From Rugalucina vietnamica (lineage: Eukaryota; Mollusca; Bivalvia; Lucinida; Lucinidae): a stretch of 64,000 bases of DNA. Shown piece by piece: positions 33,051 to 45,299 of the stretch. The stretch spans positions 45,395,883 to 45,459,882 of the forward strand of contig OZ024879.1 of the NCBI GenBank assembly GCA_964017185.1. Reading direction: 5' to 3'. Position 1 is the stretch's first letter, and each line of letters starts with the position of its first letter. Made by a program: the position numbers and the translations under genes. The notes beneath the pieces were generated by a model, which was not told the origin of the DNA, ran no database searches, and saw nothing but the letters and a program-made list of their open reading frames with translations.

Positions 33051-33115
33051 GCAGCGTAATGGTAAGAGCGTCAGCTTCGGGAACGGAAGGTCCATGGCAT
33101 CCCGTTAAGCTACAG
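33040..33115 (+). repeat. Second tRNA-like head, opposite strand
   Basis: GCCGGCAGCGTAATGGTAAGAGCG looks like a tRNA 5' end with an A box, followed by GGAACGGAAGGTCC. It abuts the minus-strand SINE head. Copies are at 46925-46990 and, alone, at 54746-54800. Confidence 0.5.
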
Positions 33116-33119
33116 CTTC

Positions 33120-34670
33120 TTCGACATATACATGTACGTACTTCGAAACTGTTTTAGTTTTCACTACCTTAATTTTCTCATGATTTATTCGCATTCATCC
33201 ATCTACCACTATGACTTTCGACCTCACGTACTCGCATTTCGACGGCCTAATATTTAGATTGTACATAGACAACCAAGCTGAATCCAGTCTTTCTACATAT
33301 TCTTTGAATGTGGACGATAAGACAATACACTGTCTCGGTATATTTACGTTCTCAGAGTTAGCTCTTCGTGCACCTTTTCATAAATCTTCGTCAGCATGCG
33401 GGTGAATTACACAAGCCGAACGGAATGTCGTTAAATATATAAGCATAAAAATGCGGCGTGATTTTCTTCTGTTGGTAGCGACTAGCCACTCCCATGATCA
33501 ATCACCAAGTAACTTCCGATTGAAAGAGTTTGTTAATCAGCTAAAAATGGTATTATCTCAGTTTGAACAGAAACACAAATAAATAAAACTGTATTTTAGT
33601 TAAACATTCAAATATTTCGCGATATAACACAAAACTGAATTTAATGGTTATTTGTTCATCTAACAATATCATTTTACAGCAGCTTAAACATGCTTAACGT
33701 AAGTAAATATTATTCTTGTTATCTAGAAATGCTTATTGTCATATTACTACATTACTACCAGCCTTATGTACAAGGGTACTTACCTGTTTAGTGTCACAAC
33801 TAGCCTGTTACTACACAAAGTATATTCTGATAAAGTTTCGAACTTGTTCATCGGGTAAAACGTCACAAATTAAAATTTCTAATTCTTACGCAAAATGACA
33901 CTAAAGCCACTTCATAACACGTAAAAGATGGTTTTCTATTTAAATCTAGTTAATTTAAATTTGCATTGCTATTTTACAGGCCAATCAATGGCTTATGTTG
34001 TTTATGTTGTTTATAATAAGCTAGAATATCTTTCTTGTCGATTAAATGTGAAATTTCAAAAAGTTTTGAATCTGATCAGTCTGCTTTGTGTCTGAAAATG
34101 TGTGATACTCATGGTCGAAAGGCATATTTATTTACAGAGACGTAGCTTATACAGTTCACCCGATCAGGTCGACTGTGCCACAAAAATGTCCCTTATGTCT
34201 ATATAAAATTGTGATGATACAGGTTCAAAAATACTTCAAGACAATGCACAGAAATACATGTTTGGAAATTTTAAAAACAAAGTATAACATTGTGGACATG
34301 ACTTGAGTAACTAACGACACAAATACCTGTACACCCATTCACGTTTAACATGATGACTATAGCTGCGAATTGACATCACATTATAGAAAGTTTTGTTTAA
34401 ATAAGCAAATCTTAACAACTGCCACAAAATAACACTTTGACTTTATTTCAGTCATGACCCCAGGAGGTTGCTCAAACCACCGTCTTTTGTTTTGATTGTA
34501 TTTCTACTATCTTTCATATACGTAATATGATTTTATGCAAATGAGGTTTGAAATTTAAACGTATTCAAATGCTTTCTTTATCAATATTATAGAACGCTAA
34601 TTAAACGTGAAGTGAGAAAATAACCTGTGTTGATTTTGTTTATTTATGTAATCAAACACTTCTTTCTTTA
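33120..34670. other. U1 unique-looking non-coding sequence
   Basis: It matches U2 at 47000-48560 and, with more divergence, U3 at 54800-56660. No open frame has a domain. Conservation among the three units seems even rather than codon-patterned. Confidence 0.5.
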
Positions 34671-34679
34671 ATGACACAC

Positions 34680-34946
34680 CATCAAGATAACATGTCCGTG
34701 CAACGAATACCCCCTTATACAATGTATACCCCACTTTTATATAGGAATATAGGGTATGCACGGGTATAACTATTTTCTTATTTTTGCTCCAAAGCATAGA
34801 TTGTGAGGCGAGGCGGTTCTAACGTGTACCCACAATCTATGTTTTGAGTAAAAATAAGAAAAATATCAAAACTTTTCTGCTGAAAAAATACAATTTTAGC
34901 TTCTGAAAGAAGTATATTTATATTGCATGGGCAAGTTTTCGTAATG
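34680..34946 (+). mobile_element. MITE-1 copy (U1)
   Basis: It starts CATCAAGATAACATGTCC and ends GGCAAGTTTTCGTAATG. The central hairpin has lost part of one arm. The paralogue is at 48571-48837. Confidence 0.85.
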
Positions 34947-35868
34947 CAATACACATATTTCATGTGCCCTCAGAAAACGCCAAACGAAATAAAGGTTGTC
35001 TAACGCCTATCAGATATTACCCTATATGTATTATCAAATTTTGTTGTTGTACATGTAGGTGACAAACGTTTATGTTTATAACACATTTAGCTTTTGAAAG
35101 ACTGCTATATAGTTGTATGGCATACGAAGCGTAGGACTAGCTACAAATACATGTACATCTACATATATAATGTCAAGTATGCACCTTGAATAGTGGGCAC
35201 CACGCCATATGAGCCTTCGTAAGAGAAAACCAACAATCTACATATGCGAAAACTAAGACGCAGTCATTGAGCTGTGCAGAAACTACACATCTGATCTGAT
35301 CAGCGGCTTTGTTTTAGCTTACCAGATACAGTAATTTATCCGGTTTCGAATCTTATCCAGTTCCGAATCAAGTGGTCGTATCGTCACGAACTACACAGCA
35401 GCTGTTCAATTAAAAAACAAATATTTTGTATGGTCATGAAGTCTATCTTTTTCTCTTCCTCTGCACAAAGTCAGATTTTGAAAACTTATCTGCATGCTAA
35501 AAATAAATCTGTTCTTCGAGATGACCTGTCGAATTAGAATGTATATTGCACTTGTGTAATTATCCGCAAGGTGCAGGTTAACGCAAAATGCATGAACCTT
35601 GAACATTATTTTTTTACACTTTTGGTTCCAACATGCGTTCCAACATTAATTATAACACACCAGGAAAACTGAACTTCATTTATTGATTTTCTGTTGTGTA
35701 GGAGCTTGTTTATTTTATCTACCAATTTAGCTAGTTTCGGGTCAGTGAAATTTAATTGTGTCGACATAGTACATGTACTCGTAAATCTATTTATATCGCA
35801 GTACACGTCTTAGCGCTAAACCTAAAGGAACTGAGGAGGGAGTGTTTAAATCTCAATAAGTATTTTGT

Positions 35869-35876
35869 TTGATGTG

Positions 35877-35908
<32 letters not shown>

Positions 35909-35920
35909 TGCGTGCGTGAC
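35869..35920. repeat. (TG)n(CGTG)n microsatellite
   Basis: GTGTGTGTG grades into GCGTGCGTGCGT. It lies inside the 2.66-kb element. Confidence 0.9.
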
Positions 35921-36180
35921 ATGCTCGGATCCAGAAATTTTCATGAGAAAATGGTAATTCCAACGAAAATAGTAATTTTTGGTCACAGACGAGGGGGGGG
36001 GGGGGGTCCAACCCCCCAAAAATCCCGAAATTACCTTTTTTAAGGTAAAATTTTCAAATTCCAGGGGGGGGGGGGAGGGTCCGGACCCCGGTCCCCCCCT
36101 CTGGATCCGCGCATGCGTGTCGCCACAATACCACAGTCTTTCATTTGCAATGCAGTTTGTTTGAATTGATGCTTAACGTT

Positions 36181-36440
36181 CTAGTCCACAGCTATGGTCA
36201 TATCAGGACTTTGCCCCCATTTTATGAGACTTGTGCCCAAAGTTCTCACCGCTGTGTCTAGTGTGGGTTCGAACCCTGCTCTGGCCATGTGAGACAAACC
36301 AAGTTCTGCTTGCGAGCGTGTCAGGTGGTTTTGTTTTTCTCGGGGTTCTCCCGTTTTCGTCCCACCTACTGATTTGCGCGTCTCATATGAGCTGAAATAA
36401 TCATGAAAGGGACGTAAAACTGAATCAAAAAAGGGGGGGG
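36181..36440 (+). repeat. SINE-like repeat with B-box motif
   Basis: It contains GTGGGTTCGAACCCTGCTC (B-box-like), GTGAGACAAACCAAGTTCTG, GTCAGGTGGTTTTGTTTTTC and a GTCTCATATGAGCTGAAATA end. Related copies are at 36815-36975 and 12530-12690, and a head part resembles 28375-28450. Confidence 0.6.
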
Positions 36441-36582
36441 GGGGTTAGGATGCCCTGACATCCTAAACTAAACGTGCTTCAAATATAACCACACAACAAA
36501 GCCAAGAAGGACAGACACTGGGTTCGATCCTCACGTTGAGCGCCGAGTTATGCTTTTTGATCCTCATATAAGGAATCTAGCA

Positions 36583-36583
36583 A

Positions 36584-36642
<59 letters not shown>
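36583..36642. repeat. (CT)n microsatellite
   Basis: About 28 uninterrupted CT repeats. Confidence 0.95.
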
Positions 36643-36643
<1 letters not shown>

Positions 36644-37164
36644 AATTGTTCTATCTATTATTTTGATTTCTTCTTTTGACATAGTAGTCTTGTGAGTAGC
36701 TGTTTCCCAAAAAGTGGCTATTCATTTACCAAAACTTAACTAAATAAATGAATGCCCCCACCCCGTTGCCGAGTGGTGAAGAGCTGATTTCATTAACGCG
36801 TTTCATTCGATCGTCTCACCGCTGTGTTTGTTGTGGGCTCATGTGAGACAAGTTCTGCTTGAAGATATGCCAGGTTTTTTTTTCCCTTTTTTTCTCGGGG
36901 TTCGCCCGTTTTCACCACATCAACAGGCTGGCTCGTCTCATATGAGCTAAATGATCTTAAAAGGGAAGTAAACTGACCCAAGATAGATAGATAAATAAAT
37001 GAATGAATTCTAAGAGGGGTGGGGGTTGGAAGATGTTTCCGGGCCTGGATATTATTTTTCTCTCACGACGCGGTCCTGTCTTTTTATTGGTATATATTAC
37101 AATACGTAAGATAGTAATACAGAATTTACTCTGCCCTAGATATGTTTTTCGGCCAAAATTGGAT

Positions 37165-37176
37165 CCTGTTTTTTTT

Positions 37177-37209
<33 letters not shown>

Positions 37210-37220
37210 TTGTTGTTGTT
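37165..37220. repeat. Poly(T) tract
   Basis: About 40 T residues with G interruptions, then a GTT repeat. Lys- or Phe-rich frames here are artefacts. Confidence 0.95.
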
Positions 37221-38184
37221 TTTTAATCTTACAGCCCCTCCCCCCTCCCCAATAATAAAAATCAAATGGTCGTTTCCTTACGCAGGTGATTCTTTGTGCA
37301 GTCGGTCTGCATCGCGAACAAAACATGCTGTCTGGATTTCTAGTCTAGTTGACATATTCCTGTTAGATATCTCTGTTTACGCAACATTAAAGCTGTGTTT
37401 GAAATTCAATGTTAATCAAACAGGTGAAAGTTAAACTCATAAAACATCAACAACAAAACAAACAAACAAACAAACAAACAAAAATGAAAATAACCAATGC
37501 ACAGCCCATGATTACCAGCTCTTAACTGCAAAAATCTGGAACCAGTTACGCCATTATCGACTTAGAACATGTATTTGTTTTCGATTGACGCCAATATCCA
37601 GAACGTAAGTTATACGTCGTATACATGTACACAGTTTTTTTTTTAACACTTTTTCTATCTGAAATGGTAAACTGTGTGTAAGTCTTGTTTTATAAAGAAG
37701 TAATGAAGCTACAAACTCAAAATCATAACGCAATAGCGCCATAGAGTGTCCTGTTTAAAAATTATCGCAAGTGATTCGGTACTGGATAAATGATTCGGAA
37801 CTGGATAAATTGGTGGTCTGCTTCAAAGCCATCGTGTGGCCCACAGAATATTCACGATTAATCAGACTAAAGTTCATTATTTAGAAGAAGGATTATACTT
37901 TCTAATGGTAAGGTCATAACCTAGTTTGCTGTGAGCAATTATCTGGAAACCACTTCGAAAAAAAAGTGACCCGGAACTGGATAATTTACTGTAGTATAAT
38001 TCTTCTTCTTCTTAAATCCAATTTCAAGCGTCTAGCTTTTTTCTTTAGCACAGGCCGGTTTGAGATGGACCTGGTAGGAAACCCCGAAGACCCGTTTTCT
38101 CGGGTCGCGGCTAATATATACAGTGATAGAAAGAGATGTTCTAAGTTTATGGCTATTTGTAGTTTTCGTGGTTTTCAAATGAAA

Positions 38185-38215
<31 letters not shown>

Positions 38216-38236
38216 CAAGCAAATTCAAAGAATTTA

Positions 38237-39173
38237 TGTCCCCCGCCTTGATTGTTTAGTTACACAAATATAATCTGAGAAGCCACATGAACTTTCTAAG
38301 TGTAAATGCCCAAAAAATGACTCAGTTCAAATTGCGAAAAAGTGCTAACAATTAAGCTGAGGATTATATGCAAACCATATGCGTATCTTCAAAGCATTAT
38401 AAAGACAACTGTAAAGTTTCAAAAAAATCAGAATGAAACTGTAGGAGGAGTTGCGCACAAGAGGTACCCCCTGTCCATTCACTTTCATTGTCAAAATGAC
38501 CGAAAAATGACTTAGTTCAAATTGCGAGCAAAAGTAATAAAAAATAATCTGAGTAGCATATCCAAACCACATGCATATCTTCAAAGCCTGGTAAAGACAT
38601 CTGTAAAGTTTCAAAAGAATAGGAATGAAACTGTAGGAGGATTTGCGCACACAAGGTACCCACTGTCCATTCGCTTTCATTGTCAAAATGCTCGAAAAAT
38701 GACTAAGTTCAAATTGCAAAAAAAAAGTGTGAAAAATTAATCTGAGGATTATTTCCAAACCACATGCATATCTTCAAAGGATGGTAAAAAACATCTGTAA
38801 AGTTTCAAAAGAATCGGAGTAAAACTGTAGGAGGAGTTGCGCACACAAGGTATCCACTGTCCATTCGCTTTCATTGTCAAAATGCTCGAAAAATGACTAT
38901 GTTCAAATTTCGAAAAAAGTGTGAAAAATTAATCTGAGGATTATATCCAAACCACATGCATATCTTCAAAGGATGGTAAAAAACATCTGTAAAGTTTCAA
39001 AAGAATCGGAGTAAAACTGTAGGAGGAGTTGCGCACGAAAGGTACATACTCTATAGGGGGACGGAAGGACGGAAGGACAGACGGACGGACGGACGCACGG
39101 ACAGACGGACGGACGGAATGACGGAAAGCCAAAAACTATGTCCCTCCGCTTTTCTTCGAAAAGGCGGGGGACA
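38237..39173 (+). mobile_element. HINE-like element, four core units (U1)
   Basis: The terminus TGTCCCCCGCCTT is inverted at the right end (AAGGCGGGGGACA). Core units of about 192 bp are marked by CTGTAAAGTTTCAAA at 38409, 38601, 38795 and 38987. A GGAC/GGAA microsatellite follows (39058-39122), then a 3' hairpin CCGCTTTTC / GAAAAGGCGG. No coding. U3 lacks the element at the matching site (about 57930). Confidence 0.8.
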
Positions 39174-39378
39174 AAAAGGTTGATTCTGTATGTGTGGCTC
39201 CCATCTATTTATTTAGATTCCGGCCACAATCGATCGTTTGGTACATGTAGCTGCATCAAATTGCGATGCATATTATCTAGAGAACAGCATTTGGAAACAT
39301 TTCTACAGTCTTTCAACCTCTCCCACTGATTTCTCAGTTACATTTAAACACTGAATTCTATGCTTTAAGTACTGGTTA

Positions 39379-39620
39379 CATCAGGAAAACATATCCGTGC
39401 AATGAATACCCCCTTATACCCCACTTTTACATAGCAAAACTGGGGTATGCAGTGGTATATCTATTTTTCTTAGTTTTGCTCCAAAGTTCTAACGTGTACC
39501 CACAATCTATGTTTTGAGCAAAAATAAGAAAAATATCAAAAATTTTCTGCTGAAAACTTTCAATTTTTAAGACTTTATTTAATAAAAATCTATATTTTAC
39601 ATGGGCGTGTTTTCGCAATG
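39379..39620 (+). mobile_element. MITE-1 copy, central arm deleted (U1)
   Basis: It starts CATCAGGAAAACATATCC and ends GGGCGTGTTTTCGCAATG. Only one side of the central hairpin remains. The paralogue is at 50441-50682. Confidence 0.85.
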
Positions 39621-40840
39621 GAAACATTTCTATAGGCTTTCATCCTCTCCCACTGGTTTATCAGTTACATTTAACACTGGATTTTATTCTTTAAGTACTG
39701 GTTAATACTCTCTGGACATCTTGCAGTCATTACTTGAGACATTAGATTGGGCTAATTGCGATACAAACGACATACTAGTATTTGTTTTATAAATTAGGGC
39801 TGCATTTGGTAATGCAAATATTTCTACAGCCTTTTATCGTCTCCCATTGATTCACTGAAACATGCAATAAGTACGGGTTAATTTGCTTATTTTCTGAGCA
39901 TTCGTGCAGACAAGGCTTGAGACAGCAGATCGGGCTGGATGGGACATATCAAGCGACATATCTGTCGAATGCGCAAAATTGATACAATTCTTCCTGCGTG
40001 ATTGAAGTTGAGAAGTCGCACCTGACATTATTTTTTCAATCAGAATCAAAGATTAATTCATCAAGAGCGGTAGATAAACGCATTAATTATTACGCGAGAG
40101 ATTTAAATTGACGATTAACCGCTCCAGGTTCTCTGGCAATGCTTAGTCTATGGCAAGGACACGTAACGCGAAAATTTTCATACTGCGCAAATAATAACAA
40201 AGTGATTACGGCTCCGTTGGTTCTCCGCTATGTATTAATATGACTTCTCCAGCTCTTGATTGCAAACTTCTTCGACATATGGTGTGCTTACATTTTCGCA
40301 TGCGTTGAATACATACGGAATCAGCGATACGATCACACATTTCATTAGATCTTTGTAAAGGATATTTTCTAGGCAAAATAGGATTTACTTTTAGAGTAAC
40401 TCTATCTCTTTGAAGCCTTTCAATTGTTTGACACGTACTGATTAAAGCTCAAGGTTTATCTTTAAAACTTATTATTTCGTTTGATATAAGAATTCTCAAG
40501 TCTGCGTACTGTGCACTGCTTTTAGTTACGCTAATAAAATGTCCGATTCATACTCTGCGATCTGTCTGCCAGCATTAGACAAAAAAAAAAAAAAAAGGAT
40601 ATTGATATTAAAAATACACCATACCTGTTCCTTAAGCTTCTATAGATATAAGTTTCAGAAATCGTAAGACTAAATTGGGAGACCCTGCATATACATGTAC
40701 CAAGTATTGATGTATTTTCAGTAGATTGTCTTGATTGTCATTGATTGTTTATTAATATTGGTACTTTGGGCTCGAGATAAAATGACGGAAAGGGTAGTGG
40801 CCATATTGGTCTGAGCTATGATTTAATTACATGGTGATTT

Positions 40841-41120
40841 CATCACGAAAACATGTCCGTGTAATATATACCCCCTTGAATCCCACTTTTATATAGCAAA
40901 ACTGGGGTATGCAGGGGTATACCTATTTTTCTTATTTTTGCTCCAAAACATAGATTGTGGGTACTCGTTAGAACCGCCTCGGCGAGGCGGTTCTAACGTG
41001 TACCCACAATCTATGTTTTGAGCAAAAATAAGAAAAATATCAAAAATTTTCAGCTGAAAATTTTCAGTTTTTAAAGGTCAAAAAAATCTCGTTTTATTAC
41101 ATGGGCAAGTTTTCGTAATG
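40841..41120 (+). mobile_element. MITE-1 copy with full hairpin (U1)
   Basis: It starts CATCACGAAAACATGTCC and ends GGCAAGTTTTCGTAATG. The centre is a near-perfect palindrome: GGGTACTCGTTAGAACCGCC / GGCGGTTCTAACGTGTACCC. The arms extend outward to TTTTTCTTATTTTTGCTC. The paralogue is at 51887-52166. Confidence 0.9.
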
Positions 41121-42035
41121 TGATGATATCTGAACCCGAGTTAGGCTTCCACTTTTTTAATGTTGGAAATAAGAGCATTATAAACAACATGAACTCAGCA
41201 AAGGGTCATGTCCATATTATCATCTGATCATCAGAACTGGTAAAATGCATTTTCAACAATTGTTTGATATAGAGGAGAATTTCTGCAATTGAAGATTGTG
41301 CTGTACAGTTAATGAAAAATAGTTATCTTTAAAATTTGTCTTGCAATGTCGTAACATTTCTACAGCCTTTTGTCCTCTCCCACTGACTGAAACATGCAAT
41401 AAGTACGGGTTAATTTGCTCATATTTCTGAGCATTCGTGCAGACAAGACTTGAGATAGCATGATCGGGCTAGATGGGGCATATCAAGCGACATATCTGTC
41501 GAATGCGCAAAATTGATACAATTCTTCCTGCGTGATTGAAGTAAAGAAGTCGCACTTGACATTATTTCCCAATCAGAATCAAAGATAAATAAACCAAGTT
41601 CGGTAGATAAAAGCATTAATTATTACGCAAGAGATTTAAACTGACGATTAACCGCTCCAGGCTCTTCACAATGCTCAGTCTATGACAAGGACACCTAACA
41701 CGAAAATAAAGTTTCATCCCGCGCAAAAGAACGTACCTCTATCATTCGGACCATCAAATAATAACAAAGGGATTACTTATATGATCGACAGGCTGCGTGG
41801 GTTCTCCGCTATGTATGAGTATGACTTGTCCAGCTCTTGGTTGCAAACTTCTTTGACATACGGTGTGCTTACATTTTTGCATGCCTTGTAGAATTTGCGA
41901 TACGATCACACATTTCATTAGATCTTTCTAGGCAAAGTAGGATTTTACTTTTAGAGTAACTCTATCTCTTTGAAGACTTTCAATGGTTTGACAAGCACTA
42001 ATTAGAACCCCAGGTTTATCTTTAAACCTAATTAT

Positions 42036-42326
42036 CATCAGGAAAACATGTCCGTGTAATGTACAACCCCCTGAACCCCACTTTTATATAGCAAAACTGG
42101 GGTATGCAGGGGTATACATATTTGTTTTTTTATTTTTGCTCGAAAACATAGATTGTGGGTACTCGTTAGAACCCCCTCGGTCGTTCTCGCCGAGGCGGTT
42201 CTAACGTGTACCCAAAATCTATGTTTTAGCAAAAATAAGAAAAATGTCAAAATTTTTCTGATGAAATTTTCATTTTTTTTTTCAACTAAAAATCTCTGTA
42301 TATTGCATGAGCAAGTTTTCGTAATG
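42036..42326 (+). mobile_element. MITE-1 copy in array unit 1
   Basis: CATCAGGAAAACATGTCC to GAGCAAGTTTTCGTAATG, with central GAACCCCCTCGGTCGTTCTC and GCCGAGGCGGTTCTAACG. One arm has a G-to-C change relative to units 2 and 3. Confidence 0.9.
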
Positions 42327-42965
42327 TTTGGTGTTATCTGTTCTATCCTTCTGGATATTTCTTAAAGCTGTTTGCATTTGGTGCCACTACTGCTATTTTG
42401 TATCAAAGCTAGAGTTGTATTGAACTTGGTATATCTGTACTCATTTTCTTGGTAATTTCCTTAAGGTTAGACATTGATATAAGAGTCCTAAAGTCGAAGT
42501 TATACTTTTGTAAGAGTATATAAATCAAGCACGTAGATAAAAGCATTAATTATTACGTAAGAGATTTAAACTGACGATTAACCGCTCCAGGCTCTTCACA
42601 ACGCTCAGTCTATGACAAGGGCAAGTAACGCGAAAATAAAGTTTCATCCTGCGCAAAAGAACGCACCTATATCATTCGGACCATCAAATAATAACAAAGG
42701 GATTACTTATATGATCGACAGGCTGCGTGGGTTCTTTGCTATGTATGAGTATGACTTGTCCAGCTCTTGGTTGCAAACTTCTTTGACATACGGTGTGCTT
42801 ACATTTTTGCATGCCTTGTAGAATTTGCGATACGATCACACATTTCATTAGATCTTTCTAGGCAAACTAGGATTTTACTTTTAGAGTAACTCTATCTCTT
42901 TGAAGACTTTCAATGGTTTGACAAGCACTAATTAGAACCCCAGGTTTATCTTTAAACCTAATCAT

Positions 42966-43256
42966 CATCAGGAAAACATGTCCGTGTAATGTACAACCCC
43001 CTGAACCCCACTTTTATATAGCAAAACTGGGGTATGCAGGGGTATACATATTTGTTTTTTTATTTTTGCTCGAAAACATAGATTGTGGGTACTCGTTAGA
43101 ACCGCCTCGGTCGTTCTCGCCGAGGCGGTTCTAACGTGTACCCAAAATCTATGTTTTAGCAAAAATAAGAAAAATGTCAAAATTTTTCTGATGAAATTTT
43201 CATTTTTTTTTTCAACTAAAAATCTCTGTATATTGCATGAGCAAGTTTTCGTAATG
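42966..43256 (+). mobile_element. MITE-1 copy in array unit 2
   Basis: Same structure as in unit 1, with the central arm GAACCGCCTCGG restored to pair with CCGAGGCGGTTC. Confidence 0.9.
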
Positions 43257-43895
43257 TTTGGTGTTATCTGTTGTATCCTTCTGGATATTTCTTAAAGCTG
43301 TTTGCATTTGGTGCCACTACTGCTATTTTGTATCAAAGCTAGAGTTGTATTGAACTTGGTATATCTGTACTCATTTTCTTGGTAATTTCCTTAAGGTTAG
43401 ACATTGATATAAGAGTCCTAAAGTCGAAGTTATACTTTTGTAAGAGTATATAAATCAAGCACGTAGATAAAAGCATTAATTATTACGTAAGAGATTTAAA
43501 CTGACGATTAACCGCTCCAGGCTCTTCACAACGCTCAGTCTATGACAAGGGCAAGTAACGCGAAAATAAAGTTTCATCCTGCGCAAAAGAACGCACCTAT
43601 ATCATTCGGACCATCAAATAATAACAAAGGGATTACTTATATGATCGACAGGCTGCGTGGGTTCTTTGCTATGTATGAGTATGACTTGTCCAGCTCTTGG
43701 TTGCAAACTTCTTTGACATACAGTGTGCTTACATTTTTGCATGCCTTGTAGAATTTGCGATACGATCACACATTTCATTAGATCTTTCTAGGCAAAGTAG
43801 GATTTTACTTTTAGAGTAACTCTATCTCTTTGAAGACTTTCAATGGTTTGACAAGCACTAATTAGAACCCCAGGTTTATCTTTAAACCTAATCAT

Positions 43896-44185
43896 CATCA
43901 GGAAAACATGTCCGTGTAATGTACAACCCCCTGAACCCCACTTTTATATAGCAAAACTGGGGTATGCAGGGGTATACATATTTGTTTTTTTATTTTTGCT
44001 CGAAAACATAGATTGTGGGTACTCGTTAGAACCGCCTCGGTCGTTCTCGCCGAGGCGGTTCTAACGTGTACCCAAAATCTATGTTTTAGCAAAAATAAGA
44101 AAAATGTCAAAATTTTTCTGATGAAATTTTCATTTTTTTTTCAACTAAAAATCTCTGTATATTGCATGAGCAAGTTTTCGTAATG
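43896..44185 (+). mobile_element. MITE-1 copy in array unit 3
   Basis: Nearly identical to the unit 2 copy, one T shorter in a T run. Confidence 0.9.
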
Positions 44186-44960
44186 TTTGGTGTTATCTGT
44201 TCTATCCTTCTGGATATTTCTTAAAGCTGTTTGCATTTGGTGCCACTACTGCTATTTTGTATCAAAGCTAGAGTTGTATTGAACTTGGTATATCTGTACT
44301 CATTTTCTTGGTAATTTCCTTAAGGTTAGACATTGATATAAGAGTCCTAAAGTCGAAGTTATACTTTTGTAAGAGTATATAAATCAAGCACGTAGATAAA
44401 AGCATTAATTATTACGTAAGAGATTTAAACTGACGATTAACCGCTCCAGGTTCTTCACAACGCTCAGTCTATGACAAGGGCAAGTAACGCGAAAATAAAG
44501 TTTCATCCTGCGCAAAAGAACGCACCTATATCATTCGGACCATCAAATAATAACAAAGGGATTACTTATATGATCGACAGGCTGCGTGGGTTCTCCGCTA
44601 TGTATGAGTGTGGCTTGTCCAGCTCTTGGTTCCAAACTTCTTTGACATACGGTGTGCTTACATTTTTGCATGCCTTGTATACATACAGAATTTGCAATAC
44701 GATCATAGATCTTTGTTAAGGATATTTTCTAGGCAAACTAGGATTTTACTTTTAGAGTAACTCTATCTCTTTGAATACTTTCAATGGTTTGACAAGCACT
44801 AATTAGAACCCCAGGTTTATCTTTAAAACTAATTATTTAGGTGTTATCTGTTCTATCCTTCCGGATATTTCTTAAAGCTGTTTGCATTTGGTGCCACTAC
44901 TGCTATTTTGTATCACAGCTAGAGTTGTATTGAACTTGGTATTTCTGTTCTTGGTAATTC

Positions 44961-45299
44961 CCCTTAAGATTATACATTGATATCGTTCAGAAGGCTAAAT
45001 TGGGAGACACTGCATATACATGTATCAACATTAGAAGAGTGTCTTGATTGTCCTTGAATATTCATATGGTCAATATTGGTGCTTTTGGCTGGAGATAAAA
45101 TATAGTAAAGGGTACTGGCCATATTGATCTGAGCTATTTGACGAACGGATTTTCCCATCATTATCATTTGGGTGAGACCACTTTCATTTAAGGGCCATCA
45201 GGACTGATTTTATATTTCCATATGATTTTTTTATGAAAATCCTCTGAGCAAACAGAATAGCCCCAGATGGGACGCCGCGTTCTGCTAGGCATAAATGAG
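44961..45299. other. Junction between array and U2
   Basis: 44961-45130 resembles 40650-40830 (TTGGGAGAC.CTGCATATACA, GTCTTGATTGTC). 45130-45299 looks unique. Nothing coding was recognised. Confidence 0.45.

Larger units (their letters stand above)
35329..37991. mobile_element. 2,663-bp TA-flanked TIR element (Tc1/mariner-like insertion)
   Basis: The ends are inverted: CAGTAATTTATCCGGTTTCG, and CAGTAAATTATCCAGTTCCG read from the right. Sub-terminal repeats of the TTATCCAGTTCCGAATCA word occur at 35358-35378 and 37767-37800. TA duplicates flank it (35327-35328, 37992-37993), and U2 carries the empty site CCAGATAGTATAATTC at 49211. No transposase was recognised, so it is non-autonomous or has lost its gene. 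The TA target is the Tc1/mariner hallmark. Confidence 0.88.
35209..38112 (+). mobile_element. MITE-2 copy split by the 2.66-kb TIR element
   Basis: The left part (35209-35328) runs from GAGCCTTCGTAAGAGAAAAC to TTAGCTTACCAGATA. The right part (37992-38112) runs from GTATAATTCTTC through GGCCGGTTTGAGATGGAC to CGGGTCGCGGCT. The uninterrupted copy is at 49099-49336 in U2. Confidence 0.85.
31470..41352. repeat. Segmental duplication unit U1
   Basis: It aligns along its length with U2 (45300-52400): 32052-35328 with 45925-49217 and 37992-41352 with 49216-52400, differing by scattered substitutions and small indels. Differences in U1 include a 2.66-kb TIR insertion (35329-37991) and one extra core unit in the HINE-like element. 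At about 41352 the homology jumps from the unit's left-part sequence back to sequence like 39822, a recombination junction. No protein-coding gene was recognised inside. Confidence 0.85.
41601..44960 (+). repeat. 930-bp tandem array, about 3.6 units
   Basis: Units start at 41601, 42531, 43461 and 44391 (GTAGATAAAAGCATTAATTA), exactly 930 bp apart. Units 1-3 each contain a MITE-1 copy at the same place; unit 4 lacks it at about 44837. Units 2 and 3 are almost identical. Diverged single units are found at about 40057 (U1), 51133 (U2) and 58440 (U3). The 69-codon frames repeated in each unit show no domain and are probably not genes. Confidence 0.92.

Noticed and set aside
42153-42365. Frames through MITE-1 hairpins (VRTASAR, NLCFS-type peptides)
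   Set aside because: The same peptides appear on both strands of each palindrome, as expected from an inverted repeat rather than a gene.
41682-44719. Repeated 69-82 codon frames in the 930-bp array as a tandem gene family
   Set aside because: They start from non-conserved positions, have no domain, and their copies vary with the DNA repeat rather than in a codon-patterned way. The diverged units at 40.1 and 58.5 kb do not keep the frame.
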